Of a stretch of 64,000 bases of DNA, positions 22,262 through 32,751 are shown one piece after another. A model generated the notes under the pieces. The model did not search any database. It saw only the letters and a program-made list of their open reading frames with translations, and had not been told where the DNA came from. This stretch comes from Castanea sativa (Eukaryota > Streptophyta > Magnoliopsida > Fagales > Fagaceae), in NCBI RefSeq assembly GCF_040712315.1, contig NC_134015.1, forward strand, positions 4,735,945-4,799,944, in the 5' to 3' direction. Within the stretch, counting starts at the first letter, position 1. Every line of letters begins with the position of its first letter. Made by a program: the position numbers and the translations under genes.

Positions 22262-22425
22262 AACGAGAAATCTTAAGACAATTGTTAATAAACTATTTTA
22301 AGCAAATTTTTATACTATTTTTATGAGAAATTTTAAAAGTTGTCAAAACATTAAAAAAAAATTTTCCCATAAAAATTTTCTTAAAATAATTCCCTAACAA
22401 ATGTTCTTAGGGCATTTGTTAAATT
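22262..22425. mobile_element. Small MITE-like element with hairpin ends, copy C (diverged)
   Basis: Carries the right-end palindrome CAAATGTTCTTAGGGCATTTG and an AT-rich centre like copies at 9387 and 10896. The left end is poorly kept. Confidence 0.4.
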
Positions 22426-22446
22426 TTCCCTTCTAATATAACATTT

Positions 22447-22640
22447 TTATTATATAACAATCACAACTTGCTACCTTATATTTTTATTATATAAAAATCA
22501 CAACTTGCTACCTTATCAGTCGTAAACATTTTTCACTAATATTATTGATGTATATATTGGCTTTGCACAGCCAGAGTAGACTTCAGATAGAACTCTTAAA
22601 GACAACTCTAGACTCCAGATAGAACTCTTAAAAGACAACT
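22447..22640. repeat. Two short tandem duplications
   Basis: A ~38-bp unit (TTTTTATTATATAA..ATCACAACTTGCTACC) is doubled at 22445-22520. A ~37-bp unit (CAGATAGAACTCTTAAA..GACAACTCTA) is doubled at 22583-22645. Confidence 0.75.
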
Positions 22641-23099
22641 CTATTTGATGCTTAATACAAAATCACAGGACTATCAGTTGAGTAACACTCAATCACATGT
22701 ATCTAAACTTAAAAAAGAAAAAAGAAAAAAAAGAACTTCCAGCCATCTAACGTTAAAGAGGCTTCTGAAATTAATTTGTTTTGCAGGATGAATGATTAGG
22801 AATAAACAGTATTAGAGAAACCCTTTTCACGCAGAACGAAATTGAGAACAGTCACTGACTCGCTGGTCAGTTGCCAATACAATATAAGAAATTACCTGAA
22901 AGCATTTACATCATTAGCTTTTTGCTTTGGATCATAAAGTCAAACTATGCTTCCAATTAATTGGTAAAGTCTAAACAAATCGTTGAGAATGCCTAATAAT
23001 AGGCTACCAAGTTGAAAATGACTACTAAAAATTGCAATTTGTTTATCAAAAAATCATCAGTTGACTTCCACTGCTACAAGAAGCAGAGTCCTTCAGATG

Positions 23100-23220
23100 T
23101 AATGCAATCTCTCCTGGTACACAAGGGATGCCTTCTTGATTTCTCAAGAAATCACAAGTAAAGCAACTTCATCAGAGCCTGACATGAATTAATATGCCAA
23201 CCATCAGTATAAATTCAATA

Positions 23221-23277
<57 letters not shown>

Positions 23278-23340
23278 ATTGCTTGGGTTAAATAATGCTT
23301 AACTTGTGCAAGGTCAGAAACAGAAAATTAGGAGGAAAAA
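23100..23340. repeat. Paralogue of 12490-12720
   Basis: See 12490-12720. Here the shared blocks lie ~500 bp downstream of the Agenet exon on its coding strand, and may be part of that gene's intron or 3' region. Confidence 0.55.
23222..23276. repeat. (AT)n microsatellite
   Basis: About 54 bp of pure AT dinucleotides. The paralogous site at ~12640 has only CATATGTATATTTT, so the tract expanded in this copy. Confidence 0.9.
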
Positions 23341-23833
23341 GAATCATATAGGTCAAAAAAAGTGACACAATCACTTCCTTCCCATTGCATTCGCGCATGC
23401 ATGGAGTAGTCAATTCTTATGATAGGTGGGGCAGCTTATCAGATAATACTTTTAGATCAAAGAATCACAACAAGCTGGCCAAGGCTTTAGCAAATTTCAT
23501 TGAGGTTTACCTCTTTTGTATTCTTTTAATTCACTTTATTTTGACCAGCTTCCAAATTTTCCAAATAGGTGGATTGTGGCAGAGTTCAAAAATAATTAAT
23601 TAAATTCAAGTTTCAAAGAGAAAATCTTGGATAATAACTGAACTTTGCACTGTCAATTATTTAGCTCCCTGCCCAAAACCTGAATTTGACCAAATGGTTG
23701 TGAACTTACCTTAAATTACTAGTAACATTGAGCAAGCCATGCCAAGTTTGCAAAACGGACAACCCCATTTAATACCAAAGTACAGAATGAGATCAACAAA
23801 GGTTCTCCAGTTTCAAGTATAGAGAAGTCATAC

Positions 23834-24289
23834 CTGGGAAGCCATAATCCATTTTCCATCAATCCAGTCCTGATGTGGCCTTAAGTCAGAATGCTTAAAC
23901 TCTATTTCCTCATCTGTGTCCCTAAAGTAAACTAAGTATTTTGAGCCACCAAGAACCTTAGAAATCACACCCACCCACCACCCATCATTGTACAAAGCAT
24001 CGACTTCTTCAAAAAGACTGAAATGATCAACAACAAGAGTTTCTGGTGGACATGGCCTAATATGCAGGGTATCAAACTCTTCTCTTAGAAAGCCTGAATC
24101 ATCATCAGTCCTCAGGCTCTGGTACTGGACAAGGAACTTGTCCTTTCCCACTGCTTTAACAATAGTTGCAGCAAACCAAGCACCTTCAAAACCATCATCA
24201 TCACTGCTAACCTCAACTAGTGTCCCCTTGCTGAACATTTTTTGTGCTGTTGCGTCACTAGCCTTCACCTCCTTTGTGATTGACATGTT
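23834..24289 (-). CDS. Agenet (DUF724-type) domain protein, single exon of a partial gene
   Basis: Reading from the first in-frame ATG (24286) gives 151 codons with two tandem Agenet domains: FSKGTLVEVSSDDDGFEGAW through LVQYQSL and EEFDTLHIRP (about residues 16-75), then VDALYNDGWWVGVISKVL through YLVYFRDTDEEIEFKHSDLR (about 88-140), closing DWIDGKWIMASQ. This is the usual first half of plant DUF724/Agenet proteins, Tudor-like modules thought to act in chromatin or RNA transport. The exon ends CAG/GTATGA, a plausible donor, and begins after TTGCAG, a plausible acceptor. I could not find a following exon or the C-terminal DUF724 region within the window, so the gene is either incomplete or its other exons are unrecognised. 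Confidence 0.7.
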
Positions 24290-26134
24290 CTGCAATTCAA
24301 TTTTTTTAAATCTGACAAATGTGAACTACATTAAAAACCTGAGCCAAAGATGACTTCTACAGGGAATGTATAAAGCAAAGTAGAATATGCTAATCTAAGA
24401 TGCATGGGTCTGGGTACGATATGGGTGTGGGTACAGGGACACAAAATTCCTTGAAAAACCTAGGGTACGATATGTTAGGTATACGTGTATGAATTACTTA
24501 TTAAATATATTTTATTTATATTTTTAATATATTATTAAGCATTTATTTTTCATATATTGTTAAGCATATATCAATTTAAGAGCAATAATGCATAATAAAG
24601 TGAATCCATTGCCATTAATGGATGTTTAGAATACAAACCAAGATCCAAAAAAAGTAAATAAACTTTAACTAGATAAGTGTTCAACAATGAAACTAATATA
24701 TAAACAATATAAATGAAAAATTTTCCAAGTTTTGGCCATCTCTCACTATCGGGGGGTTGAGTTACTATGGTATTCAAGCTGTATCACAAGTGTATTCTGG
24801 ATGTATTGGTACTTTTTTTTTTCAAAAAAAGAAAAGAAAAAAGACTAGGTTTGTATCTCAGAGGTATCCAGTAAATATCGGTACGATACATATTGGATAT
24901 GTGAATATGAGCAAAAATGGAATATCCATGCATCCTAGATGCTATTAATGAATATTATTAAATCAGATATTATTAATTTTAAGAGCTTCAGGCATTCAAC
25001 CTTTGACCACACACTAGCCAAAGAAAGGGAACAACAATAACAACAACAACAAAGGCTTAATTCCAAAAATTTGGGGTTGGTATGGATCTGGATCACAACA
25101 GACTAGTCAAGATCTGCCACATGTACTCTTTTCCATCGTTCTATTTTATTCAAAGTCACTCTCCCTACATGCAATTTTGGTGTTGGCGTGTGAGTGTATT
25201 ACCTTATCTCATCCCTCTCCCCTATATATTTGTGTGCGTGTGTGTGTTTCTCAAAAAAAAAAAAAAAAAAGTCATAGTCTCCCTTATTTCCTTAATTGAC
25301 ATGACTTTTTTAATTTTTATTTTTACATATTACACATATAAGAAATACATTTATTGGGAAAAACCATCATAGTAAACTCCCGAATCTAATACCTGCAATG
25401 AGTTTATTGTTCTCAAGCACTAAGTATGTCTCAACAATCAGGAAGTTCCTCCTCTAAAACATTCTTGTGACCAATGTAAACAAGCTGAGGTTTAGAAACT
25501 CTACCATTGTTTTAGAAAAGAGAAGAACCCTTAAGAGTGACTCAGTGATAAATAAATTGCCATATGAAAATATTGATTTTTGTGATCTTAGAATCATTTG
25601 GCAAAGAGTGTCGAGTTTACTCATAGCAGAAACCAACTAAATCTTCCTAGAACCATTTCAAACCAAATCAAACAAAATCACCACCACCATTTCAAATAAT
25701 AACAATAATAAAAAAAAACCATTATTTCCACAAAAATTAAAATTAAAAAACCCAGAACCATTTCCATCAAAACTAAACAAAAACACAAAACACCAAACTG
25801 AACCCATCATCAAAAACTTATCAAAAAACACAAACCGAAACCTTAAACCCCAACTGAACCTTCCCACAACCATTTCGAGCCAAACCAAACAAAACCACAA
25901 CCACTATCCAAAAGAAAAACCAATTTAAACGAAAAACAAAAAACAAAAAAGACAAAAAAGAAGAAGAAAAGAAAAGAAAGTCCCACCTCTTTTTCTTCCT
26001 CCTCAAATGGCGGAACCCCTCATGAACTCATTCCCTATGCAGCCTCAGGTCCTCCTTCGCAAACCCACTCTTCTCCTTAGAGTCTCTGAACAAAACCCCA
26101 ACCCTCCTCCCACTTCCCAGATCACTATTTGGGA

Positions 26135-26166
<32 letters not shown>

Positions 26167-26239
26167 TAAAGGGGCAGAGAGTGAGAGAGGTACTTTATGA
26201 TTGAAGAGAAGTGGATGGTGACTGGCTTTAAATTTATAA
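24290..26239. other. Region upstream of the Agenet exon with repeat remnants
   Basis: A weak inverted pair (AGATGCATGGGTCTGG near 24399 and its counterpart GGAATATCCATGCATCC near 24920) may bound a ~560-bp element. At 25028-25085 the AACAACAACAAAGGCTTAATTCC...TTTGGGGTTGG sequence resembles 3' tails of plant RTE-type LINEs and their SINE partners. A GA-rich tract lies at 26130-26166. No supported coding region was seen. Confidence 0.4.
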
Positions 26240-26519
26240 GAGCATCCACGTCAGTCTGTTCATTATATACGTCCACTTTTATATTAAAATTTTTTTTTTT
26301 TTATTTTACGCTTTTAATTTTATAAAACACTCATATCAGTTTATCTATCCTACTATCTTTTTTAATTAAATAATCAATTCTCCTCAATTTTTTATTATTT
26401 TTCTAACTACTCAGATATAATTAGCGCTCTCTCTCTCCCTACTCATTTATGATTTTTGCTCTCTCTCTCTCTATACCCATCTCTCCAACTCTCCCTCTCC
26501 CTCTCCCTTTGCCTCTCGA

Positions 26520-26660
26520 TCAACTTCCTCTCCGATCACGAGCTCCGATCGCCGATCCGCGACCTCCGATCGCCGATCTGCGACCTTCGATACGGCGTCT
26601 GCGAGCTCTGATCCGCATTCGCGAGCTCCGATTCTCGATCCGCGAGCTCCGATCCACGGC
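26520..26660. repeat. GC-rich tandem array of ~17-22-bp units
   Basis: Repeats of GATCCGCGAGCTCCGAT-like units inside an otherwise AT-rich element. Open frames on both strands here are artefacts of the array. Confidence 0.8.
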
Positions 26661-26853
26661 AAGACCCACGAGCTCCGACCAGTCAAGCACCGATCTGTGA
26701 TTGTGATTGTTTGTGTTTTTTTTTGTTGTTGAGCAAAGTGTATCTCTGTGTATATTCTGTATTGAGAAAAAGATGAGAGAATTGAGTTGGTTGAGCACGG
26801 ATCAGAGAGAGAAAAAAAAGAGCGAAGGAGAAAATGATAAAATATTGTATAAA

Positions 26854-26897
26854 CGAGCTACAGTAGCCGTATGTATTTACACGGTTACTGTAGCTCG
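26854..26897. repeat. Hairpin-forming inverted repeat
   Basis: CGAGCTACAGTAGCCGT (26854-26870) pairs with 26881-26897 with one mismatch, around a 10-base loop. Confidence 0.85.
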
Positions 26898-27356
26898 TGG
26901 ATAGTTTTGCAAGATTTTACACAGTTTTAGCTCCATTGATATAGAAGATTTTTTGCTCAAAATGTGTAAAATTGAGGAATTTTTGTATTATACATAACCA
27001 TCCATCAACTGATGTGAATGTTCTAATGACATTAAAAATTTGAATTTGAGTTGAGCCTCTAGACTTCTCACATATTAGCTAGAAAGCATAAAAAATTAGG
27101 TGATTTTTTTTTTCAGGCTGAAATGCAAAAAAAACATGGTCTAAGTTTCATAATTTTTCATTTCAATCTTATAAGTTTTAGTTTTGTCATTTTAGTACTC
27201 TAAATTTCATTATTTTTCAATTAAGTCCTATTAATTTCCACCATTAGCCTTTATTTTTTAAAATTTAATTTTGATTTTAAATTTATTTATTAATTTAAAA
27301 AAAAGGAGAAAACCCCACCTCTACCCGATTCCTAATTTGAGAATCCAAGAGAGTAA

Positions 27357-27496
27357 GGGGGTGTTTGATAGATTAGTTTTAACATATTTTTTCACATTTT
27401 AAATAACATTACACACATTTTTACATACTTTTTTCACCTACACGTATATCAAAAATACCCAAACAACATTATTTAAACTCCTCCCCAAACACCCCC
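27357..27496. mobile_element. Tourist-like MITE, 140 bp
   Basis: Perfect terminal inverted repeats GGGGGTGTTTG / CAAACACCCCC and TAA target duplication on both sides (27354-27356, 27497-27499). The centre is AT-rich with TTTTTACATA motifs. Degenerate relatives appear near 2690, 13330 and 13880. Confidence 0.88.
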
Positions 27497-27654
27497 TAAG
27501 AGATCGAAAGTGGGGAAGAGGAAAAAGAGATAAGAGGCAAAGGCTGCAGAGAAGGCACGAATTTTAACGGTGTCGAGCATTCAACGGTTGATCTCATGAG
27601 AGTACACCTGGAGTGGGGTAAAATTCGCTCCCGGTTTCTAACTCTCTAGAAACG

Positions 27655-28045
27655 CTACACTTACATTCACAACCGAGGCAATCAATTCCACAGTGTCCTC
27701 TGGTTGAAGTGGGTAAGTAATAAACAAACCGTAATCCTCCGAAACCGAGCTATTGCCACAAGAAAATGTGACCGCTACATTCAACTTGGCATTGGAATTA
27801 GAATCAGGTAAATTATTGGGAGATAGATATTATACTTATGCAACAACTTAGACTTGGTTAGGTTCGCATATAGTTTGCTTGTTAGACTGATAAACTTGAG
27901 CTATGAATGTGAGATTTGACCCAGGCCAGACGTAGTATGAAGCTAAAGCCAACTCACATCCTGTGCTACAATTGGATTCAACTATGTAACGACAAACTGA
28001 GACCAAAACCAACACCAACACAGAAAGCCACAACTTGGGTTTCAT
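27655..28045 (-). pseudogene. LysM receptor-like kinase (CERK1-like) fragment
   Basis: On the minus strand from 28045, MKPKLWLSVLVLVLVSVCRY forms a signal peptide, followed by CSTGCELALASYYVWPGSNL, the start of the extracellular part of CERK1/LYK-type chitin receptors. The frame stops at 27848. From about 27812 a second piece reads NVAVTFSCGNSSVSEDYGLF then ITYPLQPEDTVELIA, which belongs to the region between LysM 2 and LysM 3 of the same family. About 100 residues between the pieces are missing, and the transmembrane and kinase parts are absent. In intact relatives the protein binds chitin or related oligosaccharides at the plasma membrane and signals immunity or symbiosis. This copy is a truncated relic with an internal deletion. 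Confidence 0.8.
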
Positions 28046-28385
28046 TGGATTTGGCGGCACTTCTCGCTCTTTTCCCCTCCTCATTATTGGTTTCGCAGAT
28101 CGGGTGGAGTGGGTTTTTTTTTTTTTTTTTTTTTTTTTTTCTTATTAACATTTTTTCTAAAATTAAGAAAAAAAAAAAAAAGTTAACTGCATAAACTAAC
28201 AGAATAATAATGGAGGACTTAATTGATAAGGAATGAAATTTAGAGAACCGAAATGATCAAACTAAAACTTATAGGACTAAAATGAAAAATGGTAAAACTT
28301 AGAGGAAGTATTTTGTATTTTAGCCTTTTTTTTTATTATTAAAATTAAAGCTACTGTTCACAAGTTGATAATCTTTTTTTTTTTT

Positions 28386-28426
<41 letters not shown>

Positions 28427-29576
28427 ATTTATACTGTTGAGTGACAAGAGTGACAAAGAATATTCACATCAGCCTGAAATTTTAGTTAAAATGCATCACA
28501 TTCTCTATCATTTCTCTATTTTTATTTAAATATACTTGTTTATTTATTATTAATTCTGTACACAAAAATTTCTCCATCTTTTTCTCTATTTCAGTTATAC
28601 TCTCAACACTATTTGGAGAGGCATAGCCTCCTTAGATGTGTTCTTGTTATTCTAAAAATATTAGGTTTTTTAGGATCTTTTCCATCCAAAGGTGTGTCAG
28701 TAAGCATGTAAGTTCTTGTATCTTAGAAGAATTGGTTTGACATTTGGCAATAAAGGCGAGATCATTTAGGTTATGGTCTTTGCCTTCGGGGGTTTCTAGG
28801 ATTTTATTAAGGGTTTGAGAGATTGAAGTGAAGTTCGAAAGGGGTTGTTAGGGCTTTAGATGAGAACGATTGGGTGAATGAGAGGAAATTGATAGGGTAG
28901 CTTAGATTTGAGGGGGGGGGGGTTTTGAAACCAATTGTTGAAGTGGTTTATAAGGTTCATTAAATCAAGATTAAAAGGGTTGTTGGTAGAGGAGGGGGGG
29001 GGGGGGGGCTTGGGGGTGGTTTTAAGGGAGAAAATAATTGAGTGAATGAGACGGAATAAGGCTCTCTCCCTTCCATGATTAAAATTTACTTTAACCAATA
29101 AAAAAAGATTTACTATTGCTTACAAAACCTTTAGGTAGCTCAAGCCCAGCTTGCAATGGGATTAGTGATGGTAAAAATACTTAGTTCCACCAGAAAGAGT
29201 TGAGGGGAAGGGGACTTGTTTTGGTCACTCTATTCCACCATGAATTTATATATACATATTTTGTTTAATATATATCTAAATTATGAATGAAAATAATTTG
29301 AATCTTTAATATGCATATCTTAATTGTGAATTCGTGATTTGACTTTTTATACATGAATTATTACCAACACTAATATACTTGTCTCTCATTTTCTTTTAAG
29401 ACTCTCTAGCCACACTTATCTTTTTGTTTCAATGCTTTAATTCAATTTAAATTATTTATTTAATATTTTATTATTATAATTTCAAGAATTTTATGCAAAA
29501 TTTATGCTAAAAACAAAAACCTCAATCCCTTGAGTTTAACAAGATTGTCTCATTTGTTTTTTGTTTGTTTTTAAAT
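28046..29576. other. Gene-free region with homopolymer tracts
   Basis: Contains long T-runs (28116-28140, 28373-28417) and G-runs (28911-28922; 28993-29009). The minus-strand frame 28856-29098 is a translation of the poly(C) complement and is not supported. A segment near 28470-28610 resembles inner parts of the 26240 element. Confidence 0.5.
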
Positions 29577-29904
29577 TTTTTTTTTATATAAATAAAAATA
29601 AGAACAACAAAAAACTATCTCCTGTGTGCAATTTCCTAAAAAGCAATGGAAAAAAGTGCAACTGAAGTAAGTGATATCTTGTAATATGTTTTTATGATGA
29701 AACTATAAGCAAGTAATTAAGGTTATTTGTTTGTTTGTTTTTTTGTTTTTTTGTTTTTTTTTATATAAATAAAAATAAGAACAACAAAAAACTATCTCCT
29801 GTGTGCAATTTCCTAAAAAGCAATGGAAAAAAGTGCAACTGAAGTAAGTGATATCTTGTAATATGTTTTTATGATGAAACTATAAGCAAGTAATTAAGGT
29901 TATT
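29577..29904. repeat. Tandem duplication of ~151 bp (offset 177 bp)
   Basis: The sequence at 29577-29727 recurs essentially unchanged at 29754-29904, separated by a GTTT-rich spacer. The second copy runs into the left target duplication of the Pack-MULE. Confidence 0.9.
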
Positions 29905-29909
29905 TTCTA

Positions 29910-31231
29910 GGCGTAAATGCACTTTGAGTCTCTACATTTTATTTTTACCACTTTTAGTCCCTAAACCAATTAACGCGTGATATTTAAGTCCTTACTGTCG
30001 CCCAACTAACAGAAAATACTGACGTGACTGACGGTACAGCAAAATAATAATTAAAAAAATCTATTTTGGCATTAAAAAATTGCCACGTCAGCATTTAAAT
30101 TAATTTTAATTAAATAAACAAAATTAAAAACAAAAAACTGTTTCTTTTTCAAAATTTTTAGATCTGAAACTGATTTTTTGTGTGTTTGAAACTCGTTGCC
30201 TGTGGAAACTTGCTTTCAGATCTGTGTGTTTGAAACTTGCTTTCAAATCTGAAACTTGTCGCCTATGGAAAGCTCGTCAAGGTGAAAAACTTGTTCAAGC
30301 TCGCTCCTACCGCTTCGGTGAAGAAGTCCTCAACCGTTTCTGCTCTGGCGAAGCCTAAGTCCGTTGCAAAGCCGAAGGCAACCAAAGTGGCTCCCAAGGC
30401 AAAGAAAGTTTCAACCAAGCTAAAGCCAAAGGCAAAGCCACAGCATCTGTGAAGCCTAAGGCGAAGTCCGTGGCTGCGAAGCCAAATCCAAAGACGAAGG
30501 TTGCAGCGAAGGCAAAACCAGTTGCGAAGCCAAAGGTGAAGGTGGCGAGTACTTCAACGAGAACAACTTCGTCGAAGAATGCGACGCCAACAAAGAAAGC
30601 ACCTAAGCCAAAGAGCATGAAGGCTCCGGCTGCAAAGAAGAAAGCTCTGGCGAGCATGAAGTTAGGGTCCGGTTCCGTCTCGGTGGAAGAGAGCTTGTTG
30701 GTGGGTGCTGGGTTTGACTGGGTTCGTTGGTTGGGATTGCAGGGTTTGTTGTTGTTGTTGGTCTGATCGGTGTGGGTTTGTTGTTGTTGTTAATGTTCAT
30801 GTTCTTTGATGTTCATGTTCTTGATTCTGGGTTTGTTGGTTTGGGTGTGGTTCAGTCTGATCTATTTTGTTGTTGTTGATGTTCATATTCTTTGATGTTC
30901 ATGTTCTTAATTCTGGGTTTAATGTTCATGTTCTTGATTTTGGGTTTGTTGTTGTTGATGTTGATGTTCACTTTTTTGTTTTTAATTTTTTTATTTAATT
31001 AAAATTAATTTAAACGCTGACGTGACAATTTTTTTAATGTGAAAATAGATTTTTTAATTATTATTTTATTGTGCTGCCAGCTACGTCAGCATTTTCTGTT
31101 AGTTGGGTGACGGTAAAAACTTAAATGTCACGCATTAATTGGTTTAGAGACTAAAAGTGGTAAAAATAAAATGTAAAGGGTTCAAAATAGCAATCGGGTT
31201 AAAATATAGGGACTAAAAGTGCATTTACGCC
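29910..31231. mobile_element. Pack-MULE, 1322 bp, carrying a histone H1 gene fragment
   Basis: Long terminal inverted repeats (~200 bp) start GGCGTAAATGCACTTT at the left and end in the reverse complement at the right. The flanks TATTTTCTA (29901-29909) and TATTTTTTA (31232-31240) form a 9-bp target duplication with one mismatch, as for Mutator-like elements. The interior contains no transposase but a Lys/Ala/Pro-rich segment from histone H1 (30264-30660), followed by TGTTCATGTTCTT-type repeats. Capture of a host gene piece between MULE ends defines a Pack-MULE. Confidence 0.88.
30264..30660 (+). pseudogene. Captured histone H1 fragment
   Basis: Begins YGKLVKVKNLFKL, the end of the H1 globular domain (usual form GKLVKVK.SFKL), then runs into the basic tail with repeated AKPK/PKAK motifs. 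A frameshift near 30437-30447 moves the tail to another frame (ATASVKPKAKSVAAKP...), continuing to about KKKALASM (30657). There is no start codon for the globular domain, so no working linker histone can be made. In intact H1 the tail binds linker DNA and compacts chromatin. The reading is based on composition and the conserved KLVKVK motif. Confidence 0.75.
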
Positions 31232-31499
31232 TATTTTTTATTTCTATCTTTACACTGTAAAGATAAATAACTTTATTTATTTAACACAATAAAGCTTCAA
31301 AGCTTCTTCTAAAAAAAAAAGAAAAAAAGAAAAAGAAAGAAAAAGAAAAGCTTCAAAGCTATTATTATCACAATCTCTACACCACTAATTGAGAAACAAC
31401 TAACAGTCCTTCCTACTCTAGGCTCTTATAAGTCCTTTTTTTTTATGAGGTAATTCTTTATTCCAAGAAGAAGAGAAATACAAAGCATCTTGAATCAAA
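31232..31499. other. Spacer
   Basis: AT-rich with an A/G-rich stretch and a repeated CTTCAAAGCTTC motif at both ends of that stretch. No gene. Confidence 0.5.
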
Positions 31500-32480
31500 A
31501 CTGATTTAACAATGGGTGAATTTTCCTCTATTCAAGTTACAAAAAATGCAATTCCTTTGGCGCGCTTTGCCAAAAGGTGGGCTGGTTTATTCCCTTGCCG
31601 CTTGACGTGTTGTAGATGAGTCATTCTGAAGTCCTGGAGTCGATGTTGAGTATCAACAATGAGGTTGGCTATAGTAATCGATGGGGTGGTGGAGCCATTA
31701 AGTGCCTCAGTGACCATGCTAGAGTCTGTTTCAAAAACCACATCCCTCACGCCAATGTCCCAAGCAAAAGATACCGCTTCGTCCATGGCCATAGCTTCGG
31801 CTTCCAAGGGACCTAAAGGTAGCCGGAGATGCTTACTGTCTCGGGCTGCCAAGACGAGTCTTGTTTCGGTCATACCATATGCACCATGCAATAGTTACTA
31901 TGAGTTCAAGCAGCTCTGTCCCCGCGTGTTGGTAAAAGATTAGGTGCCAAAGTAGGTCCATGAAGTCCCTGTAGTGGATGCCTTTGTCATCAAAAGAGAT
32001 GCCTGAGAGTGTTCAGATTTCTCGTGCTCTAGTGCAGTCCCAGAAAAGGTGGCTACTATTCTCCGTAGCCAAATTACAAGCGTCACAGTTTGCATCCTCA
32101 AGAACCGGCCTGTCGTCGGCAAAGGTTGGTCTTCGTGGGTAAGATGTCTCGGCATGCTTTCCATGTGAAAGTTATTTGGGATATGGACGCCCCATATAGT
32201 ATGCCAAAATGAGCTCTTGTATTGCCCGTGGGAAGTGCTTCCTGCGTTTGTAGCCAAAGTGAGGGACAATGCTACTTTGTAAGCACTATTGACAGAGAAG
32301 GTACCCTTAGGAGTGTAAGCCCAAACCAAGCTATCCATGGGTCGGTGCTTACTCTGTGGGATACTAAGGATGGTGTCAACGTCATCTTGGAGGAACACAT
32401 GACGGATCAACTCTGCCTTCCATTCTCCGGTTTCGACGTCGATGAGTGTGTTAACTGTGGCATCTTACGTTTTTCATTCT
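31500..32480 (-). pseudogene. LINE (L1-type) 3' remnant: zf-RVT and RNase H-like regions
   Basis: On the minus strand, 32410-31940 encodes DSLVWAYTPKGTFSVNSAYK and downstream text typical of the zf-RVT region that follows plant LINE reverse transcriptase. 31891-31532 encodes an RNase H-like domain: LGPLEAEAMAMDEAVSFAWD then VVFETDSSMVTEALN, ending NKPAHLLAKRAK. The two parts lie in different frames and no reverse transcriptase is present, so it is a truncated relic. The RNase H part could alternatively come from a domesticated RVT_3 gene, but the zf-RVT neighbour favours a LINE. Confidence 0.75.
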
Positions 32481-32751
32481 CCTTATAATTGTTTAGCCAC
32501 AAAATAAAAATAAAATTCCACAAATACAAACTCTTTACTCAAGTCATTTAACCCATAACTTGTCAATACCACTGTAAAAGTGTTTTATGCAACTTTATTA
32601 ATGATAAAAGATACACAATTTTATTAATGATATAAAGTATGTACAAGACAAATACAAACAAGTGTAACTACAGCAGCATCTTCACAGAATATAAATCAAC
32701 TAGTTAAAACATATACAAATATGGACTGATTCTTTTGACTTCCAACGACAA

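Larger units (their letters stand above)
26240..27023. mobile_element. PIF/Harbinger-like non-autonomous element, 784 bp
   Basis: Ends GAGCATCCACGTCAGT and, inverted, GAACATTCACATCAGT (13 of 16 match), flanked by TAA on both sides (26237-26239, 27024-27026), the usual PIF/Harbinger target duplication. The interior has a GC-rich tandem array (26520-26660) built on CGAGCTCCGATC / CCGCGACCTCCGATCGCC and a hairpin at 26854-26897. No transposase. Confidence 0.7.

Noticed and set aside
25658..26006. Phe/Leu/Val-rich minus-strand frames resembling membrane proteins
   Set aside because: Low-complexity translation of an A/C-rich strand (AAACCAAAACC repeats).
26449..26798. Arg/Ser-rich frames on both strands
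   Set aside because: They translate a tandem DNA array inside a transposon; all frames look repetitive and none has a domain.
28856..29098. Pro-rich minus-strand frame
   Set aside because: Created by poly(C) runs; no homologue and homopolymer-dependent frame.
30355..30657. Minus-strand 100-aa frame opposite the histone H1 fragment
   Set aside because: A Phe/Ala/Gly-rich shadow of the Lys/Ala/Pro-rich plus strand.
31616..31943. Plus-strand frames across the LINE remnant
   Set aside because: Shadows of the minus-strand RNase H-like domain, which has clear family motifs.
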